Counted from the stretch's first letter, positions 31,518 through 40,149 are shown. The stretch: DNA of 43,357 nt from Pseudomonadales bacterium (GCA_024234635.1 JACKNX010000024.1:1-43357), one strand, 5' to 3'. Notes: generated by a model not told the origin, from the letters alone. Program-made: numbers and translations.

Positions 31518-33743
31518 ATGAGCGGACCCGTCGATGCGACCTACATGGCGTCGCCTGGCCCCATCGAACGGGCGAGGCGACGCATTCTCGTGGTCCTTTC
31601 GGTGCTCGGCGGCGCGCTCGGGGTGCTCTCGGGTGTCGTCGATTTCAGCTCGCCAATAATGGACACTCAGCCGCAGTACGTACTGAGTGGACTGGTCGGC
31701 TCGTTGCTGCTGATCACCTGCCCCCTGGTGCTGCGTGCAGGCTTCAACTTCACCATCGCTGCGCGCGCCTACCTTTCTCTGGGTCTCGGCATGGGCATGC
31801 TCCAGTCGTGCATCGGCGCGGGGCTCTTCGATGCCGGGTTCACGCTGATGCTGACCGGACTGCTGGCGACCACGTTCATCCTCGGCGGCAGGGCGGGTGG
31901 CGCGGCCTTTGCCCTGTTGTTTGTTGTCGGCATCCACCACCTGGTACTCGCCAACGAATACGCTGCCTCCGAAATCGGGATGTACACCGCGCAGCATCTG
32001 CCATTGATCATGGCGCAGAGCGTCATTCTGTGCGGCGGGTTTATCTACACGTCGGCGGCGATCTACCAGAAGGAAACGATGCGGACGCTTCTGCAACTCG
32101 AAGAGGCGCAACATAGCGCCCGGCGGGCAAGCGAGGCGAAGTCCGAGTTTCTGGCGAACATGAGCCATGAGATCCGCACGCCCATGAACGGTGTCGTGGG
32201 AATGGCCCAGTTGCTCATGGAGTCGGACCTCTCCACGGAGCAGCGAAGCTACGCCAAGACGATCATTGGCTCCAGCAGGGCACTGCTGACCGTGCTGAAC
32301 GATATCCTGGACTTCTCCAAGATCGAAGCCGGCAGGATCGAAATCGAACACAGCCCGTTCGATCTGGCGGGCATGGTGTACGACATCGCCGAACTGCTGA
32401 GTTTCTCAGCGCGCGAGAAGTCCATCGAGATCGTCTGCCGTATCGCGCCTGACGTACCGCGGCATGTGGTCGGCGACTCGGCGCGAATCCGCCAGATCCT
32501 GCTCAATCTCGCCGGCAATGCGGTGAAGTTCACGGAGCGTGGCGAGGTGGTCGTCGAGGTACGGCGCGCGGGAGACGGCGATCCCGCAACGCAAACCCTG
32601 GAGTTTTTGGTCCGCGACACCGGCATTGGTATCGCCGCGCACCGGTTGCAGGCGATATTCGAGCAGTTCACGCAGGCGGAAGGCTCCACCACCCGGCGCT
32701 TCGGTGGTACGGGACTCGGGCTATCCATTTCCCGCGCCCTCGTGCGCATGATGGGGGGAGACCTGCAGGTGACCTCCAGCGAAGGGCAAGGCTCCACGTT
32801 CAGCTTCCGCATCGATCTTCCCGACAACCCGGTCGCGGGCATTGCCGATGCAGCAGACGCGCAGGTCGCGGCACTGGCGCAGCGACGTTTCCTGATCCTG
32901 GATGACAATCAGACGAACGCAATGATGCTGAAGGAACAGCTCGAGCGCCATGGAAGCACTGTCGACCTGGCGCCGGACGGCGCCCTGGGCATTGAGCGGC
33001 TGAACGCGCTGGCGCATTCCGGCGAACCTTTGCCGTTACTGATTCTCGATCAGCACATGCCTGGGCTGAGTGGGCTCGAGACGTTGCGGCAAATTCGCGA
33101 AACGGCGGCGCTTGAGAAGATAGGTGTGATCGTCATTTCAACGAACCCGGAAAGGCAGGTGCAGGAGACGTTCGACTCCCTGGGTGTACTCGATGTACTG
33201 ACCAAGCCCGTGCGACCGGAGGTGCTGATTCGCAGTATCGTTGCTCACGTTACCGCGGACGACGCAATGGTGCAGGTTCGCAAGCGCGACCTTCGCCAAA
33301 CGTCACAAGAGGCGCCGGACGCGGAAGGGCAGAACGCACTCAGGGTGCTGGTCGCCGAAGACAACGAGGTCAACCGCCTGATCGTCGGCAAGATTCTCAG
33401 CCGCTATGTCGGCACGACGGATTTTGCGGAAAACGGTCTCATCGCCGTGGAAAAGGCACTTGCAGGCGACTACAACCTGATCTTCATGGACATCTCCATG
33501 CCGCAGATGGACGGTGTGGAGGCGACCCGGGCCATACGCCGGTTCGAGGCGGATGCGGGAAGACCGAGCGTACCGATTGTCGCGCTGACCGCGCACGCAC
33601 TGCAGAGCGAGCGCGACCGCATCCTCAGCCAGGGGGTGGACGACTACATCACCAAACCGGTGGAACGGCGTGAGATAGAGCGCGTTCTCAATGCCTGGTG
33701 CGGCTCGTCGACAGGAGGCTCGTCGACAGCGCAGTCTGCCTGA
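31518..33743 (+). CDS. Hybrid sensor histidine kinase with two receiver domains
   Basis: A 741-residue inner-membrane kinase. The N-terminal sensor has five to six hydrophobic segments within residues 20-185 (a MASE-like region with no large loop). A short coiled coil leads to the HisKA domain with His217 in NMSHEIRTPMNG. The ATP-binding domain has N-box LNLAGNAVKFTERG, G1 VRDTGIGI, FEQF and G2 GGTGLGLSIS. Receiver 1 (about 456-575) has DD, Asp511 in LDQHMPG, Ser541 and Lys563. Receiver 2 (about 607-725) has EDN, Asp658 in FMDISMP, Thr in ALTAHA and Lys in TKP. No Hpt domain is present, so a separate Hpt partner is expected. The C-terminus carries a GSSTG/GSSTA repeat. Confidence 0.95.
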   Translation: MSGPVDATYMASPGPIERARRRILVVLSVLGGALGVLSGVVDFSSPIMDTQPQYVLSGLVGSLLLITCPLVLRAGFNFTIAARAYLSLGLGMGMLQSCIGAGLFDAGFTLMLTGLLATTFILGGRAGGAAFALLFVVGIHHLVLANEYAASEIGMYTAQHLPLIMAQSVILCGGFIYTSAAIYQKETMRTLLQLEEAQHSARRASEAKSEFLANMSHEIRTPMNGVVGMAQLLMESDLSTEQRSYAKTIIGSSRALLTVLNDILDFSKIEAGRIEIEHSPFDLAGMVYDIAELLSFSAREKSIEIVCRIAPDVPRHVVGDSARIRQILLNLAGNAVKFTERGEVVVEVRRAGDGDPATQTLEFLVRDTGIGIAAHRLQAIFEQFTQAEGSTTRRFGGTGLGLSISRALVRMMGGDLQVTSSEGQGSTFSFRIDLPDNPVAGIADAADAQVAALAQRRFLILDDNQTNAMMLKEQLERHGSTVDLAPDGALGIERLNALAHSGEPLPLLILDQHMPGLSGLETLRQIRETAALEKIGVIVISTNPERQVQETFDSLGVLDVLTKPVRPEVLIRSIVAHVTADDAMVQVRKRDLRQTSQEAPDAEGQNALRVLVAEDNEVNRLIVGKILSRYVGTTDFAENGLIAVEKALAGDYNLIFMDISMPQMDGVEATRAIRRFEADAGRPSVPIVALTAHALQSERDRILSQGVDDYITKPVERREIERVLNAWCGSSTGGSSTAQSA
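33702..33729 (+). repeat. Tandem 15-bp repeat at the kinase 3' end
   Basis: GGCTCGTCGACAG occurs twice with a 15-bp period (33702-33714 and 33717-33729). It adds five in-frame codons (GSSTG then GSSTA) to the kinase tail. Slipped-strand duplication is the likely origin. Confidence 0.6.
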
Positions 33744-33783
33744 TACGGAACGAACCCTGCTCCATGCAGGAGTCCCGCACGCT

Positions 33784-34983
33784 TTGTCGGCTCAGCACCG
33801 CTTCGACGAACCCTACATCACCGGGGTGATCGAACAGGCAAAGCTGTTTGATGTCGGGCGAACGCGATGCGGAAGTCTCTCCGGCATTCTGCTGTTCTTC
33901 TACATGCGGGACACGCTGTTCGAACCAGGTGGTCGCGTGCTTCCAACGACACCGCTTCCGCTCGACAGACCACGGGAAGCGAGACAGCGCAATTCGCATC
34001 TGCTCTTCGCCAGCGCCTACCTGAATGCCGACGGTTCCGGGTATCGGCTGAGCCGTCACTACGCCGCCAGCGAAGCCATTTCCATGCACCTGGACGAGTA
34101 CGAAGAGGAAGTGGTCACCGTTGAAGCGACGCTCGCCTTCATCGAACGGGACCACAAGCCAAAACCCCGGATAACAAAGATCGACCAACCCGCCAGTGAC
34201 CGGGTTGGCTCCATCATGACGGGACTGACCCACGCTGAGTGTCCGGCCAGCCTGATTGCCGGATCCGGTTCGTCATCCGACGACACGTCCAGGCTGCTGG
34301 ACCAGTTTGACCTGCTCGTGACTGTGCCGCAGAACATCGATCGCGACGAACTCCTCGTGCAACTGACCTACCTGCGCCAGGACAACGGAATCTGCGCGGC
34401 CGCGCTACCCGTGCATGGCGACGATACCTACGCACGGGTGGTGATCAACATCGATCGCCTACGCAGCGAGCGCTATGACGCCCGCACATTCCACTACGGT
34501 TACACCGACACGCAGATCAGGAATGGGGAACTCAGAACCACGATTCTGAATACGTTCAAGGGGCCGGGAGACGTTGTACTGGTACTGCGTGAGCTGTATC
34601 CGATATTGCGCGGTGACTTCGCCGCAGTGGTGATGGACCACCCGGCGTTCTACCAGTTTTTCCGGGGCTATGTCTACGCGACAACCGAATTCTGTCGCGA
34701 GAAGACCGTTGGCAAGGCCCACCGTACATCACTCCGACGCGCGGACACCGGTACACAGGTCGGTCGCACGCTGATCTATTCGGAGGCGCTGACCCCATTC
34801 GTAGGAAACGCGGTATGGGGTGTCGCTGCGCCCCTGATCGGCAACATGTTTGCCACGGAGGCGCAGATCACCAGCGATGTCCGGGCACTGATCGATGTAA
34901 GAGGTTGCGGCAGCGCAGCGTTCGCAAGAATCGAGGACTACATCCTGGCCCAGACATGGTTTCTTCAACAGGACCGGCGATGA
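33784..34983 (+). CDS. Hypothetical protein of about 400 residues, unrecognised
   Basis: The frame is open from 33691 (overlapping the kinase by 53 bases) to 34983. I chose TTG at 33784 (399 residues) because the earlier part is a shifted reading of the kinase tail and AGGAG lies 11 bases ahead; GTG at 33826 is another option. The protein is soluble, without signal peptide. Visible stretches: RFDEPYITGVIEQAKLFDVG, RNSHLLFASAYLNADGSGYR, YYAAS-like HYAASEAISMHLDEYEEE, VVTVEATLAFIERDHKPKP, QFDLLVTVPQNIDRDELLVQ, FRGYVYATTEFCREKTVGK. There are no catalytic motifs I know. Being just behind a hybrid kinase suggests an output or accessory role. Confidence 0.65.
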   Translation: MSAQHRFDEPYITGVIEQAKLFDVGRTRCGSLSGILLFFYMRDTLFEPGGRVLPTTPLPLDRPREARQRNSHLLFASAYLNADGSGYRLSRHYAASEAISMHLDEYEEEVVTVEATLAFIERDHKPKPRITKIDQPASDRVGSIMTGLTHAECPASLIAGSGSSSDDTSRLLDQFDLLVTVPQNIDRDELLVQLTYLRQDNGICAAALPVHGDDTYARVVINIDRLRSERYDARTFHYGYTDTQIRNGELRTTILNTFKGPGDVVLVLRELYPILRGDFAAVVMDHPAFYQFFRGYVYATTEFCREKTVGKAHRTSLRRADTGTQVGRTLIYSEALTPFVGNAVWGVAAPLIGNMFATEAQITSDVRALIDVRGCGSAAFARIEDYILAQTWFLQQDRR

Positions 34984-35026
34984 CTGGGCAGGCGATGACA
35001 ATCTGACACCTTTCCAGGAGGTTGCA

Positions 35027-35201
35027 GTGAACACAACAGGATTTCGTGTGATCAGGCACATCTGTACGCAAGGGACGCGAACACCCTGTTAGCCCGTAGT
35101 TTTTCAGCGTCCAGCAAGGGAGGATAACAATGGCTCAACGCGCTTCCGGCAGACTGACAAGCAACGCCACGCGGTCGTGCGGGCGGCCCAGCAGAATATA
35201 G
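35027..35201 (+). other. Two very short frames behind strong ribosome binding sites
   Basis: In the gap after the orphan gene, AGGAGG at 35016-35021 precedes GTG at 35027, which opens 21 codons (start MNTTGFRVIRH, stop at 35092). GGGAGG at 35118-35123 precedes ATG at 35130, which opens 23 codons (MAQRASGRLTSN, stop at 35201) and overlaps the 3' end of the minus-strand membrane protein gene. Both have unusually good Shine-Dalgarno spacing for such short products. They could be small proteins, leader peptides or the 5' remnants of lost genes. Nothing else is seen here. Confidence 0.3.
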
Positions 35202-35731
35202 TAGAGATCCGAGGCAGTCATGCGCTGCCCGTACTTGTTCGCCATGGCCTGATACACCACGTCGGCCTCTCCGTCGGACATGCCATCAACCCGCTTCGTC
35301 CGGGGAACACGCGTGCTGGTAACCCCGGCGCGCGTAAGCCGCACAGGCTTGCCCGCCAGCAGCGATTCGGCTATTCCGGGTTCCGCATCGATATAGACTG
35401 CCGGCGCATCTGGCAGCGCCATCACCCAGAGCCGCACCGCCCGTGTGCCGTCCTCCGTATCGACAGCCAACTCCACCACCTCGCCGGACTCATACGTGGT
35501 GATGACGTAGTACCACGCACCAACCCACGCCATCGTCGCCAGGCCGCCCAATGCGATCGAGCGGCCGAGGTCCCAGCGCGAAGGCCGCCACCGTTGCTGG
35601 GCCAGCAGCACCAATGCGGCAACCCCGGTCACCCAGGCAATCAGCCCGCCGCGGGTAGCGATGAAAAACAGCGCCGCGAGCAGTACAACGCCACTCATCC
35701 AACGCGCCACGGTCGGGTTGTTCAGTTTCAT
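35135..35731 (-). CDS. Membrane protein with C-terminal split-barrel-like domain
   Basis: A 198-residue protein. Three hydrophobic helices fill residues about 12-80 (MSGVVLLAALFFIATRGGLI, WVTGVAALVLLAQ, LGGLATMAWVGAWYYVITTY). The soluble rest (about 82-198) has VELAVDTEDGTRAVRLWVMA, VRLTRAGVTSTRVPRTKRVD, EADVVYQAMANKYGQRMT and HDRVALLVSL. That order of strands and the YG-containing helix resembles PNPOx/F420-type split-barrel (nitroreductase-like) proteins, but this is only an impression. It overlaps the SCO gene by 4 bases (ATGA), so it belongs to the SCO operon. Confidence 0.7.
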   Translation of the reverse strand: MKLNNPTVARWMSGVVLLAALFFIATRGGLIAWVTGVAALVLLAQQRWRPSRWDLGRSIALGGLATMAWVGAWYYVITTYESGEVVELAVDTEDGTRAVRLWVMALPDAPAVYIDAEPGIAESLLAGKPVRLTRAGVTSTRVPRTKRVDGMSDGEADVVYQAMANKYGQRMTASDLYYILLGRPHDRVALLVSLPEAR

Positions 35732-36327
35732 GTCTGCGACGCCTTCGCTGCCAGTTGCGCAGCCAGTCGAGGCGCATCGAAGCCCGGCCGGAATCGGCCA
35801 TGCAGCCTGCCCTGCGGGTCGATGACCGAGAACGTCACGGAGTGCGCCACCGAGTAGTCGCCCCCATCGATCGATACGCTGAATCGCACGCCGAGATCGC
35901 TGGCGAAATGTTCAAGTTCCACGGGATCACCTGTCACGCCCAGAATCGATGCATCGAAGAATCTGGCGTAGCGGTCGACTTCCGCCACCGAGTCCCTGCC
36001 TGGATCGACGGAGACGAACAGCAGCTGCACGTCACGCAGCGGCTGGTCCGCAAGGCCACGACCTAGCGAGGCAAGCTGGCTCATCGTGGTGGGGCATAGA
36101 TCAGGACACTGCAGAAAACCGAACAGAACGATCGACCATCGACCGGCGAGTGATCGCTGGTCGAACGTGCCCTGTGTCGATAGCAACGTGAATGCCCCTA
36201 CAGGCCTGGGCGTATCCAGCCACTCGAGTGGCCCCGGAGCCTCAGGCGCCGGCGACAGACGCGCGATGAGGAGACCAAGCGCAATGGCAAGGCCCATCAG
36301 CGCCGTGAAGGCAACGGACCTAGGCAT
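35728..36327 (-). CDS. SCO1/SenC family copper chaperone
   Basis: A 199-residue membrane-anchored thioredoxin-fold protein. An N-terminal anchor (FTALMGLAIALGLLIARL) is followed by LLSTQGTFDQRSLAGRWSIV, the copper-binding LQCPDLCPTTM (CxxxC) and a conserved His in VAHSVTFSVIDPQGRL. SCO proteins load copper into the CuA site of cytochrome c oxidase or reduce its cysteines. The ATG at 36327 overlaps the stop of the upstream membrane protein gene by 8 bases and gives the normal anchor; a longer start at 36369 is less likely. No oxidase genes are in view. Confidence 0.93.
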   Translation of the reverse strand: MPRSVAFTALMGLAIALGLLIARLSPAPEAPGPLEWLDTPRPVGAFTLLSTQGTFDQRSLAGRWSIVLFGFLQCPDLCPTTMSQLASLGRGLADQPLRDVQLLFVSVDPGRDSVAEVDRYARFFDASILGVTGDPVELEHFASDLGVRFSVSIDGGDYSVAHSVTFSVIDPQGRLHGRFRPGFDAPRLAAQLAAKASQT

Positions 36328-36721
36328 CTCGCAGCGTCCCGCGGCTACCCAGAACCAGGCCAACCGCAAGCAGCGCCGGTAATGTCACGCCAGCGAAATC
36401 CTCGACGAGAGAGGCAGGTCCGCAGATACCGACCACCACCTCCCAGATATGAAACAGTGCATGACAGACCAGCCACAGCGCCGGCAGCAACCAGAGCTGC
36501 CGACGATACGAGTCGTATACTGCTCCCGCAATGAACGCCGCGCCCATGAGCAGATAAAGGAAACCAATATCACGCACGAAGTGCTGATTGAACGGCCCGC
36601 GATCAGGGACACCAGGTACGATCCAGTACCACGGCTCGGGTGCGGTGATCATGTAGACACCGTTTGCCACCAGGGTGATGCCGAGCACGACGGCCAGCCC
36701 CGTGAGCATTTTTCCAGCCAT
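36320..36721 (-). CDS. Hypothetical four-helix membrane protein, first gene of the SCO operon
   Basis: A 133-residue protein with four predicted helices (MLTGLAVVLGITLVANGVYM, DIGFLYLLMGAAFIAGAV, LLPALWLVCHALFHIWEVVV, VTLPALLAVGLVLGS). APEPWYWIVPGVPDRGPFNQ and HFVRDIG form a conserved-looking loop between helices 1 and 2. Several His residues lie in or near the membrane (CHALFHIWE), which might bind metal or heme. GGAGG sits 8 bases before the ATG at 36721. It is divergent from the LysR gene. I do not recognise a named family. Confidence 0.78.
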   Translation of the reverse strand: MAGKMLTGLAVVLGITLVANGVYMITAPEPWYWIVPGVPDRGPFNQHFVRDIGFLYLLMGAAFIAGAVYDSYRRQLWLLPALWLVCHALFHIWEVVVGICGPASLVEDFAGVTLPALLAVGLVLGSRGTLRDA

Positions 36722-36804
36722 CGCATGCGCCTCCACTGCGGAAATCAGACGGACATTGCTGAAACTGGCAACTCGCTGTGAAGCGGCGTTCCATCCATTG
36801 GTCC

Positions 36805-37827
36805 ATGAATAACATTCACGAGTGCATCGCTACAATCGCCGCAGGAAAAAAACTGCGGCACCGGGCCCTGTCTCTTGCGACGTGCAATGGCGGTTCGTTT
36901 GCGGCAGCAGCAAGAACCTGCAACACAGGCCTCTCGTCGGCGAGCAAGGCGATCGGCCGATTGGAAGGCGAACTGGGTTTCACCCTCTTCCAGCGCTCCA
37001 CCCGGCTCCTGCGTATCACTGCCGCGGGCAAGCACTATGCACGCACAGCGCGCAACGCACTCCAGGACCTGGCGAACTGTGAGGCTGAGCTCAAGCAATC
37101 AAACGACTCACCGAGCGGCACGCTGCGCATCAGCGCAGGCGTTTGCTATGGGCACCTGGTCCTGCGCCCGTTGTTGCCCCCGTTCTGCAATCGCTATCCG
37201 TCGATCCGACTCGAATTGGAACTCAACGATCTGCACATGGACATGCTGGAGCACGATATCGATCTGGCCCTGCGCACCGGCTATGTGAAAGACAGCCGTC
37301 TCGTCGCCCGCAGGCTCAGCCCCATGGACTTCCTGACCTGTGTGTCTCCCCGGTACCTGGAACAGCACGGCACGCCCCGCCGCGCCGAGGACTTTCACCA
37401 GCACCAGTGGATCGGCTTTCGCATCAAGGAAACACTGGAACTGCAGCCGATCTTCCTGCCGGACGACCACGGCGTGTATCAGCCTTATGAGCTCGAGCGC
37501 AGCCACATCACGGACGATGGTGAAGCCATGGCGCATATGTGCACCGACGGCCTCGGATTTGCGCAGTTGCCGCACTTTCTGGCAAAACAGGGCCTCGCCA
37601 GCGGCGCGCTGGTATCGCTCTATCCCTGCTACGTGCTGCCACAGCCAGACAGCGGTGTGTTCGCGATCTATCCCAAGCGCGAACACCTGCCGGCGAAGGT
37701 CAGGGTGTTCATCGAGTTTCTCACCGCATCCCTCAGCGCCATGGGGGAAAGCGCCAATCGCACCTGGGCCAGGGATTGGGCATCGCTCGTGAGCAAGTCG
37801 AAAGCGTTGCCGCGGCGCGCCAGGTGA
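36805..37827 (+). CDS. LysR-type transcriptional regulator
   Basis: A 340-residue LTTR. The winged helix-turn-helix is at about 23-80 (GGSFAAAARTCNTGLSSASK, AIGRLEGELGFTLFQRSTRL), and the effector domain follows (GTLRISAGVCYGHLVLRPLL, RYPSIRLELELND, DIDLALRTGYVKDSRLVARR, GLGFAQLPHFLAKQGLASGAL). The HTH begins about 20 residues later than usual, so the N-terminus is extended or the true start lies further in; GTG at 36778 is another start. It is transcribed towards the GST gene 123 bp downstream and away from the SCO operon, so either may be its target. Confidence 0.92.
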   Translation: MNNIHECIATIAAGKKLRHRALSLATCNGGSFAAAARTCNTGLSSASKAIGRLEGELGFTLFQRSTRLLRITAAGKHYARTARNALQDLANCEAELKQSNDSPSGTLRISAGVCYGHLVLRPLLPPFCNRYPSIRLELELNDLHMDMLEHDIDLALRTGYVKDSRLVARRLSPMDFLTCVSPRYLEQHGTPRRAEDFHQHQWIGFRIKETLELQPIFLPDDHGVYQPYELERSHITDDGEAMAHMCTDGLGFAQLPHFLAKQGLASGALVSLYPCYVLPQPDSGVFAIYPKREHLPAKVRVFIEFLTASLSAMGESANRTWARDWASLVSKSKALPRRAR

Positions 37828-37950
37828 TCGCGCACGCGGTGGTGTGCACCGCTGTGCGAACAGGCCTCGCAAACACGAATGCGGCGGGGAAGCACAGACA
37901 CCCGGACACTGACGTCAATACTCATTCATCCATCCAGCGAGGAAAGCCGC

Positions 37951-38544
37951 ATGAAGCACTACACCAATCCCATGAGCAGAGCCGTTACCACCAACTGGAT
38001 GCTTGCGGAGCTGGACGTTCCCCATGAGCAGGTGACGATCGACTTTGCATCCGGTCAGCAGCAATCACCGGCGTACCTGGCCATCAACCCCATGGGCAAA
38101 GTACCGGCATTGGAAGATGACGGGGTAGTGGTCACGGAAGTCGCCGCGATCTGCGCCTATCTCGCGGACAGGTTTCCGGAGAAGCAGCTGTCGCCGCCCA
38201 CAAACTCGCCCAAACGTGCGGCGTACTACCGCTACCTGTTTGTCGCAGGCAACACGCTGGAGCCGTTGTTCGCGCTCCAGAGCATTGGCTTTACACACCC
38301 CAATGCCCTGTCCGCCGGCTGGGGCGACATGCCGCGTGGCCTGGCCACCATTGAATCAATGACGCCCGACACCGGTTGGGCGCTGGGGGATCAGTTTACG
38401 ACCGCGGATGTCGTGTTCGGCGGGCTGCTGGATTTTTCGATGCGCTTCGGGTGGATGGAACCATCGCCCAGGGTGGCCGCCTATGTCGGGCGCCTGCGCG
38501 CCAGACCGGCGTATGCGGCAACACACGCGGCATTCGATAGCTGA
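37951..38544 (+). CDS. Glutathione S-transferase family protein
   Basis: A 197-residue cytoplasmic GST. The thioredoxin-like N-terminal domain (1-75) has TNPMSRAVTTNWMLAELD with a Ser/Arg active-site region and the cis-Pro motif GKVPALEDDGVVVTEVAAIC, where TEVAAI corresponds to the glutathione-binding ESxAI. The helical C-terminal domain has GDQFTTADVVFGGLLDF, the N-capping box of GSTs. GAGGAAAG lies ahead of the ATG at 37951. It follows the LysR gene on the same strand. Confidence 0.93.
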   Translation: MKHYTNPMSRAVTTNWMLAELDVPHEQVTIDFASGQQQSPAYLAINPMGKVPALEDDGVVVTEVAAICAYLADRFPEKQLSPPTNSPKRAAYYRYLFVAGNTLEPLFALQSIGFTHPNALSAGWGDMPRGLATIESMTPDTGWALGDQFTTADVVFGGLLDFSMRFGWMEPSPRVAAYVGRLRARPAYAATHAAFDS

Positions 38545-38548
38545 GTAG

Positions 38549-38591
38549 GTTCACGGTGAACATCCGTGAGGCGTACGGCCTTTACCTCACG
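38549..38591 (+). terminator. Tandem hairpins after the GST gene
   Basis: GTTCAC-G-GTGAAC (38549-38561) is followed by CGTGAGG/CCTCACG arms at 38565-38571 and 38585-38591 with a 13-base loop. They begin 5 bases after the GST stop in the gap between convergent genes. There is no T-run, so termination is a guess. Confidence 0.35.
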
Positions 38592-38677
38592 CTCACCGAA
38601 TTGAGCAGAATGCGATGGAAGACAACACCCGGGAGCCGGACAAGCAGGCTGTGCTACGAATCCGTCACTGACCCGTA

Positions 38678-39037
38678 TCAGGTAGTCGTGATCCACGGCA
38701 GCCGGGATTCGGTGTGAAAGTCCGCCGTGGGCGAAAATCGCTCAGGCGCATCAAGGCAACCTGTGGGAATGTCGATGTGCTCTGGCCGATCCAGGATCGT
38801 GCAGGCGACATGTGTACCGCACGCAGAACAGAAGTAGCGGCGTCCCCGATCTGAGGACACCAGTTCCTTCGGTTCGCCGCGCGTGTAGCGGAACTCCGCA
38901 ACCGGCGCAATCAGCCAGGTGACGAAGGGCGCCGTGCTGATGCGCCGGCAATAGGTGCAGTGGCAGTTGGCCACCAGGTGCTGACCGTCGCCAATGGCGA
39001 AGCGGATGGCGCCGCAAAAACAACCCCCTTCGATCAT
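38678..39037 (-). CDS. GFA family (CENP-V/GFA zinc domain) protein
   Basis: A 119-residue zinc protein of the glutathione-dependent formaldehyde-activating enzyme-like family. Three Cys clusters are in order: GGCFCGAIRFAI, NCHCTYCRRIST and FCSACGTHVAC. The N-terminal ATG at 39037 begins MIEGGCFCGAI as family members do; a GTG upstream at 39070 would add 11 residues. Members are usually of unknown substrate; few have real GFA activity. It converges on the GST gene. Confidence 0.93.
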   Translation of the reverse strand: MIEGGCFCGAIRFAIGDGQHLVANCHCTYCRRISTAPFVTWLIAPVAEFRYTRGEPKELVSSDRGRRYFCSACGTHVACTILDRPEHIDIPTGCLDAPERFSPTADFHTESRLPWITTT

Positions 39038-39394
39038 GCCATCGCTCCAGCCCCGTTCGAGCACCCGCACAGTATTGGCCCGTCATGCCGGCATTGCACG
39101 CTCCTTCGCGCACGCATCTGGCCAGCATCGGTGAGGCAGCACCCTGCAGGGCCAGTTGATGAGCCGGATATTTCGATCGCTTCCCCCCCAGATTTGGTGG
39201 CCAGACGCGTCTCGCAGGGCATGGTGGTGCCCTGTCCGGGCGCCTCAACGCAGGATCGGGACGCTTCAGGCATCCTCAATTCACCGAATTTATCAAGCGG
39301 CCCGCAAGTTGCTTCGCACACGCACGTCCCTTAGGCGCCGTTGCTCTTGCAGAGGGGTTGAGCAGGCGACCGGCACATGCAGTCGCCAGTGCTA
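39038..39394. other. Intergenic region, no gene supported
   Basis: These 357 bp hold no frame with family-like sequence or a good ribosome binding site. Two dyads are visible: CAGGGCA/TGCCCTG at 39215-39234 (6-base loop) and GGCGAC/GTCGCC at 39365-39387, the latter just past the stop of the minus-strand lipoprotein gene, where it may mark the transcript end. Confidence 0.5.
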
Positions 39395-40066
39395 CTATTG
39401 CTCCATGACAATCGCGGTAATCAGGTCACGCACATCCCGATAGCGATCGAGCCGCACGCCAAACTCCAGCCAGGGCATCGTCTCGCCCTCACCCATCTGC
39501 ATTTCCTGAAGGGCAGAATCGAGATCGCGGGCGTTTGACACCCTGGTCACGCACTCCACCTCTTCCTCGCAGGCCATTTCCAGCATCACGGTGTCTTCGC
39601 CATCCCGCGGCTCGCGACGGGCAACGCCTGCCAGCTGGTTGAGATCGACGACGGCAGTGGACCCGGTCGAATCGCCCAGCCATCGCACAGTGACGCCGAG
39701 CGAGCGGCTCGCGTAGTCGTAGGCGATGTCATCAACCTGCCCCTCAAGGGTTTCTTCAGCGAACAGCCCATCAACGGTGTAGCGCGTACCACGTACCAGG
39801 GCATTCAACCGGTAGACCGCTCGCTCGAGATCGGTCCCCTGCTCTGAGCCGTGCGTGATGCGGCTCTCTGCGCCACCGATGTAGCGAGCCTCGCCACGCT
39901 CGTCTTCCATGCGGATCGGACCACTGCCGGGAATCGTGGTCCGGTGCACCACTCTGGGACCATCATCCGGCGCTGCCTGGCCATCGCCAGCTCGCTCGCC
40001 ACAGCCAGCAAGCAATCCCACCAACAGACAGACAGGAATCCCAACCCCACGCACTGCGTCGCGCAT
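39395..40066 (-). CDS. Putative lipoprotein, unknown function
   Basis: A 223-residue protein with a lipoprotein signal peptide ending in the lipobox LAGC (VCLLVGLLAGCGERAGD; lipidated Cys at about 22). The mature part is acidic and starts with a disordered-looking stretch. It contains a strand-rich middle (DDIAYDYASRSLGVTVRWLG) and a Cys pair (MACEEEVECVTRVSNARDLD). No family is recognised. GGAGG lies 4-5 bases ahead of the ATG at 40066. It is on the same strand as mdh but separated by a hairpin cluster, so it probably has its own transcript. Confidence 0.8.
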   Translation of the reverse strand: MRDAVRGVGIPVCLLVGLLAGCGERAGDGQAAPDDGPRVVHRTTIPGSGPIRMEDERGEARYIGGAESRITHGSEQGTDLERAVYRLNALVRGTRYTVDGLFAEETLEGQVDDIAYDYASRSLGVTVRWLGDSTGSTAVVDLNQLAGVARREPRDGEDTVMLEMACEEEVECVTRVSNARDLDSALQEMQMGEGETMPWLEFGVRLDRYRDVRDLITAIVMEQ

Positions 40067-40149
40067 GATGCCTCCAGGACCGTTTGCTCATCGGGCGATT
40101 GATGACACCGGATTCTGGCGAAGGGCAACGGGAAATCCAAGCGGCAGGC

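Noticed and set aside
35090..35115. A possible third copy of the convergent-gene hairpin repeat
   Set aside because: Only GCTGAAAAA and a CTAAC-like end are shared on the reverse strand; the 19-bp inverted repeat is absent, so the match may be chance.
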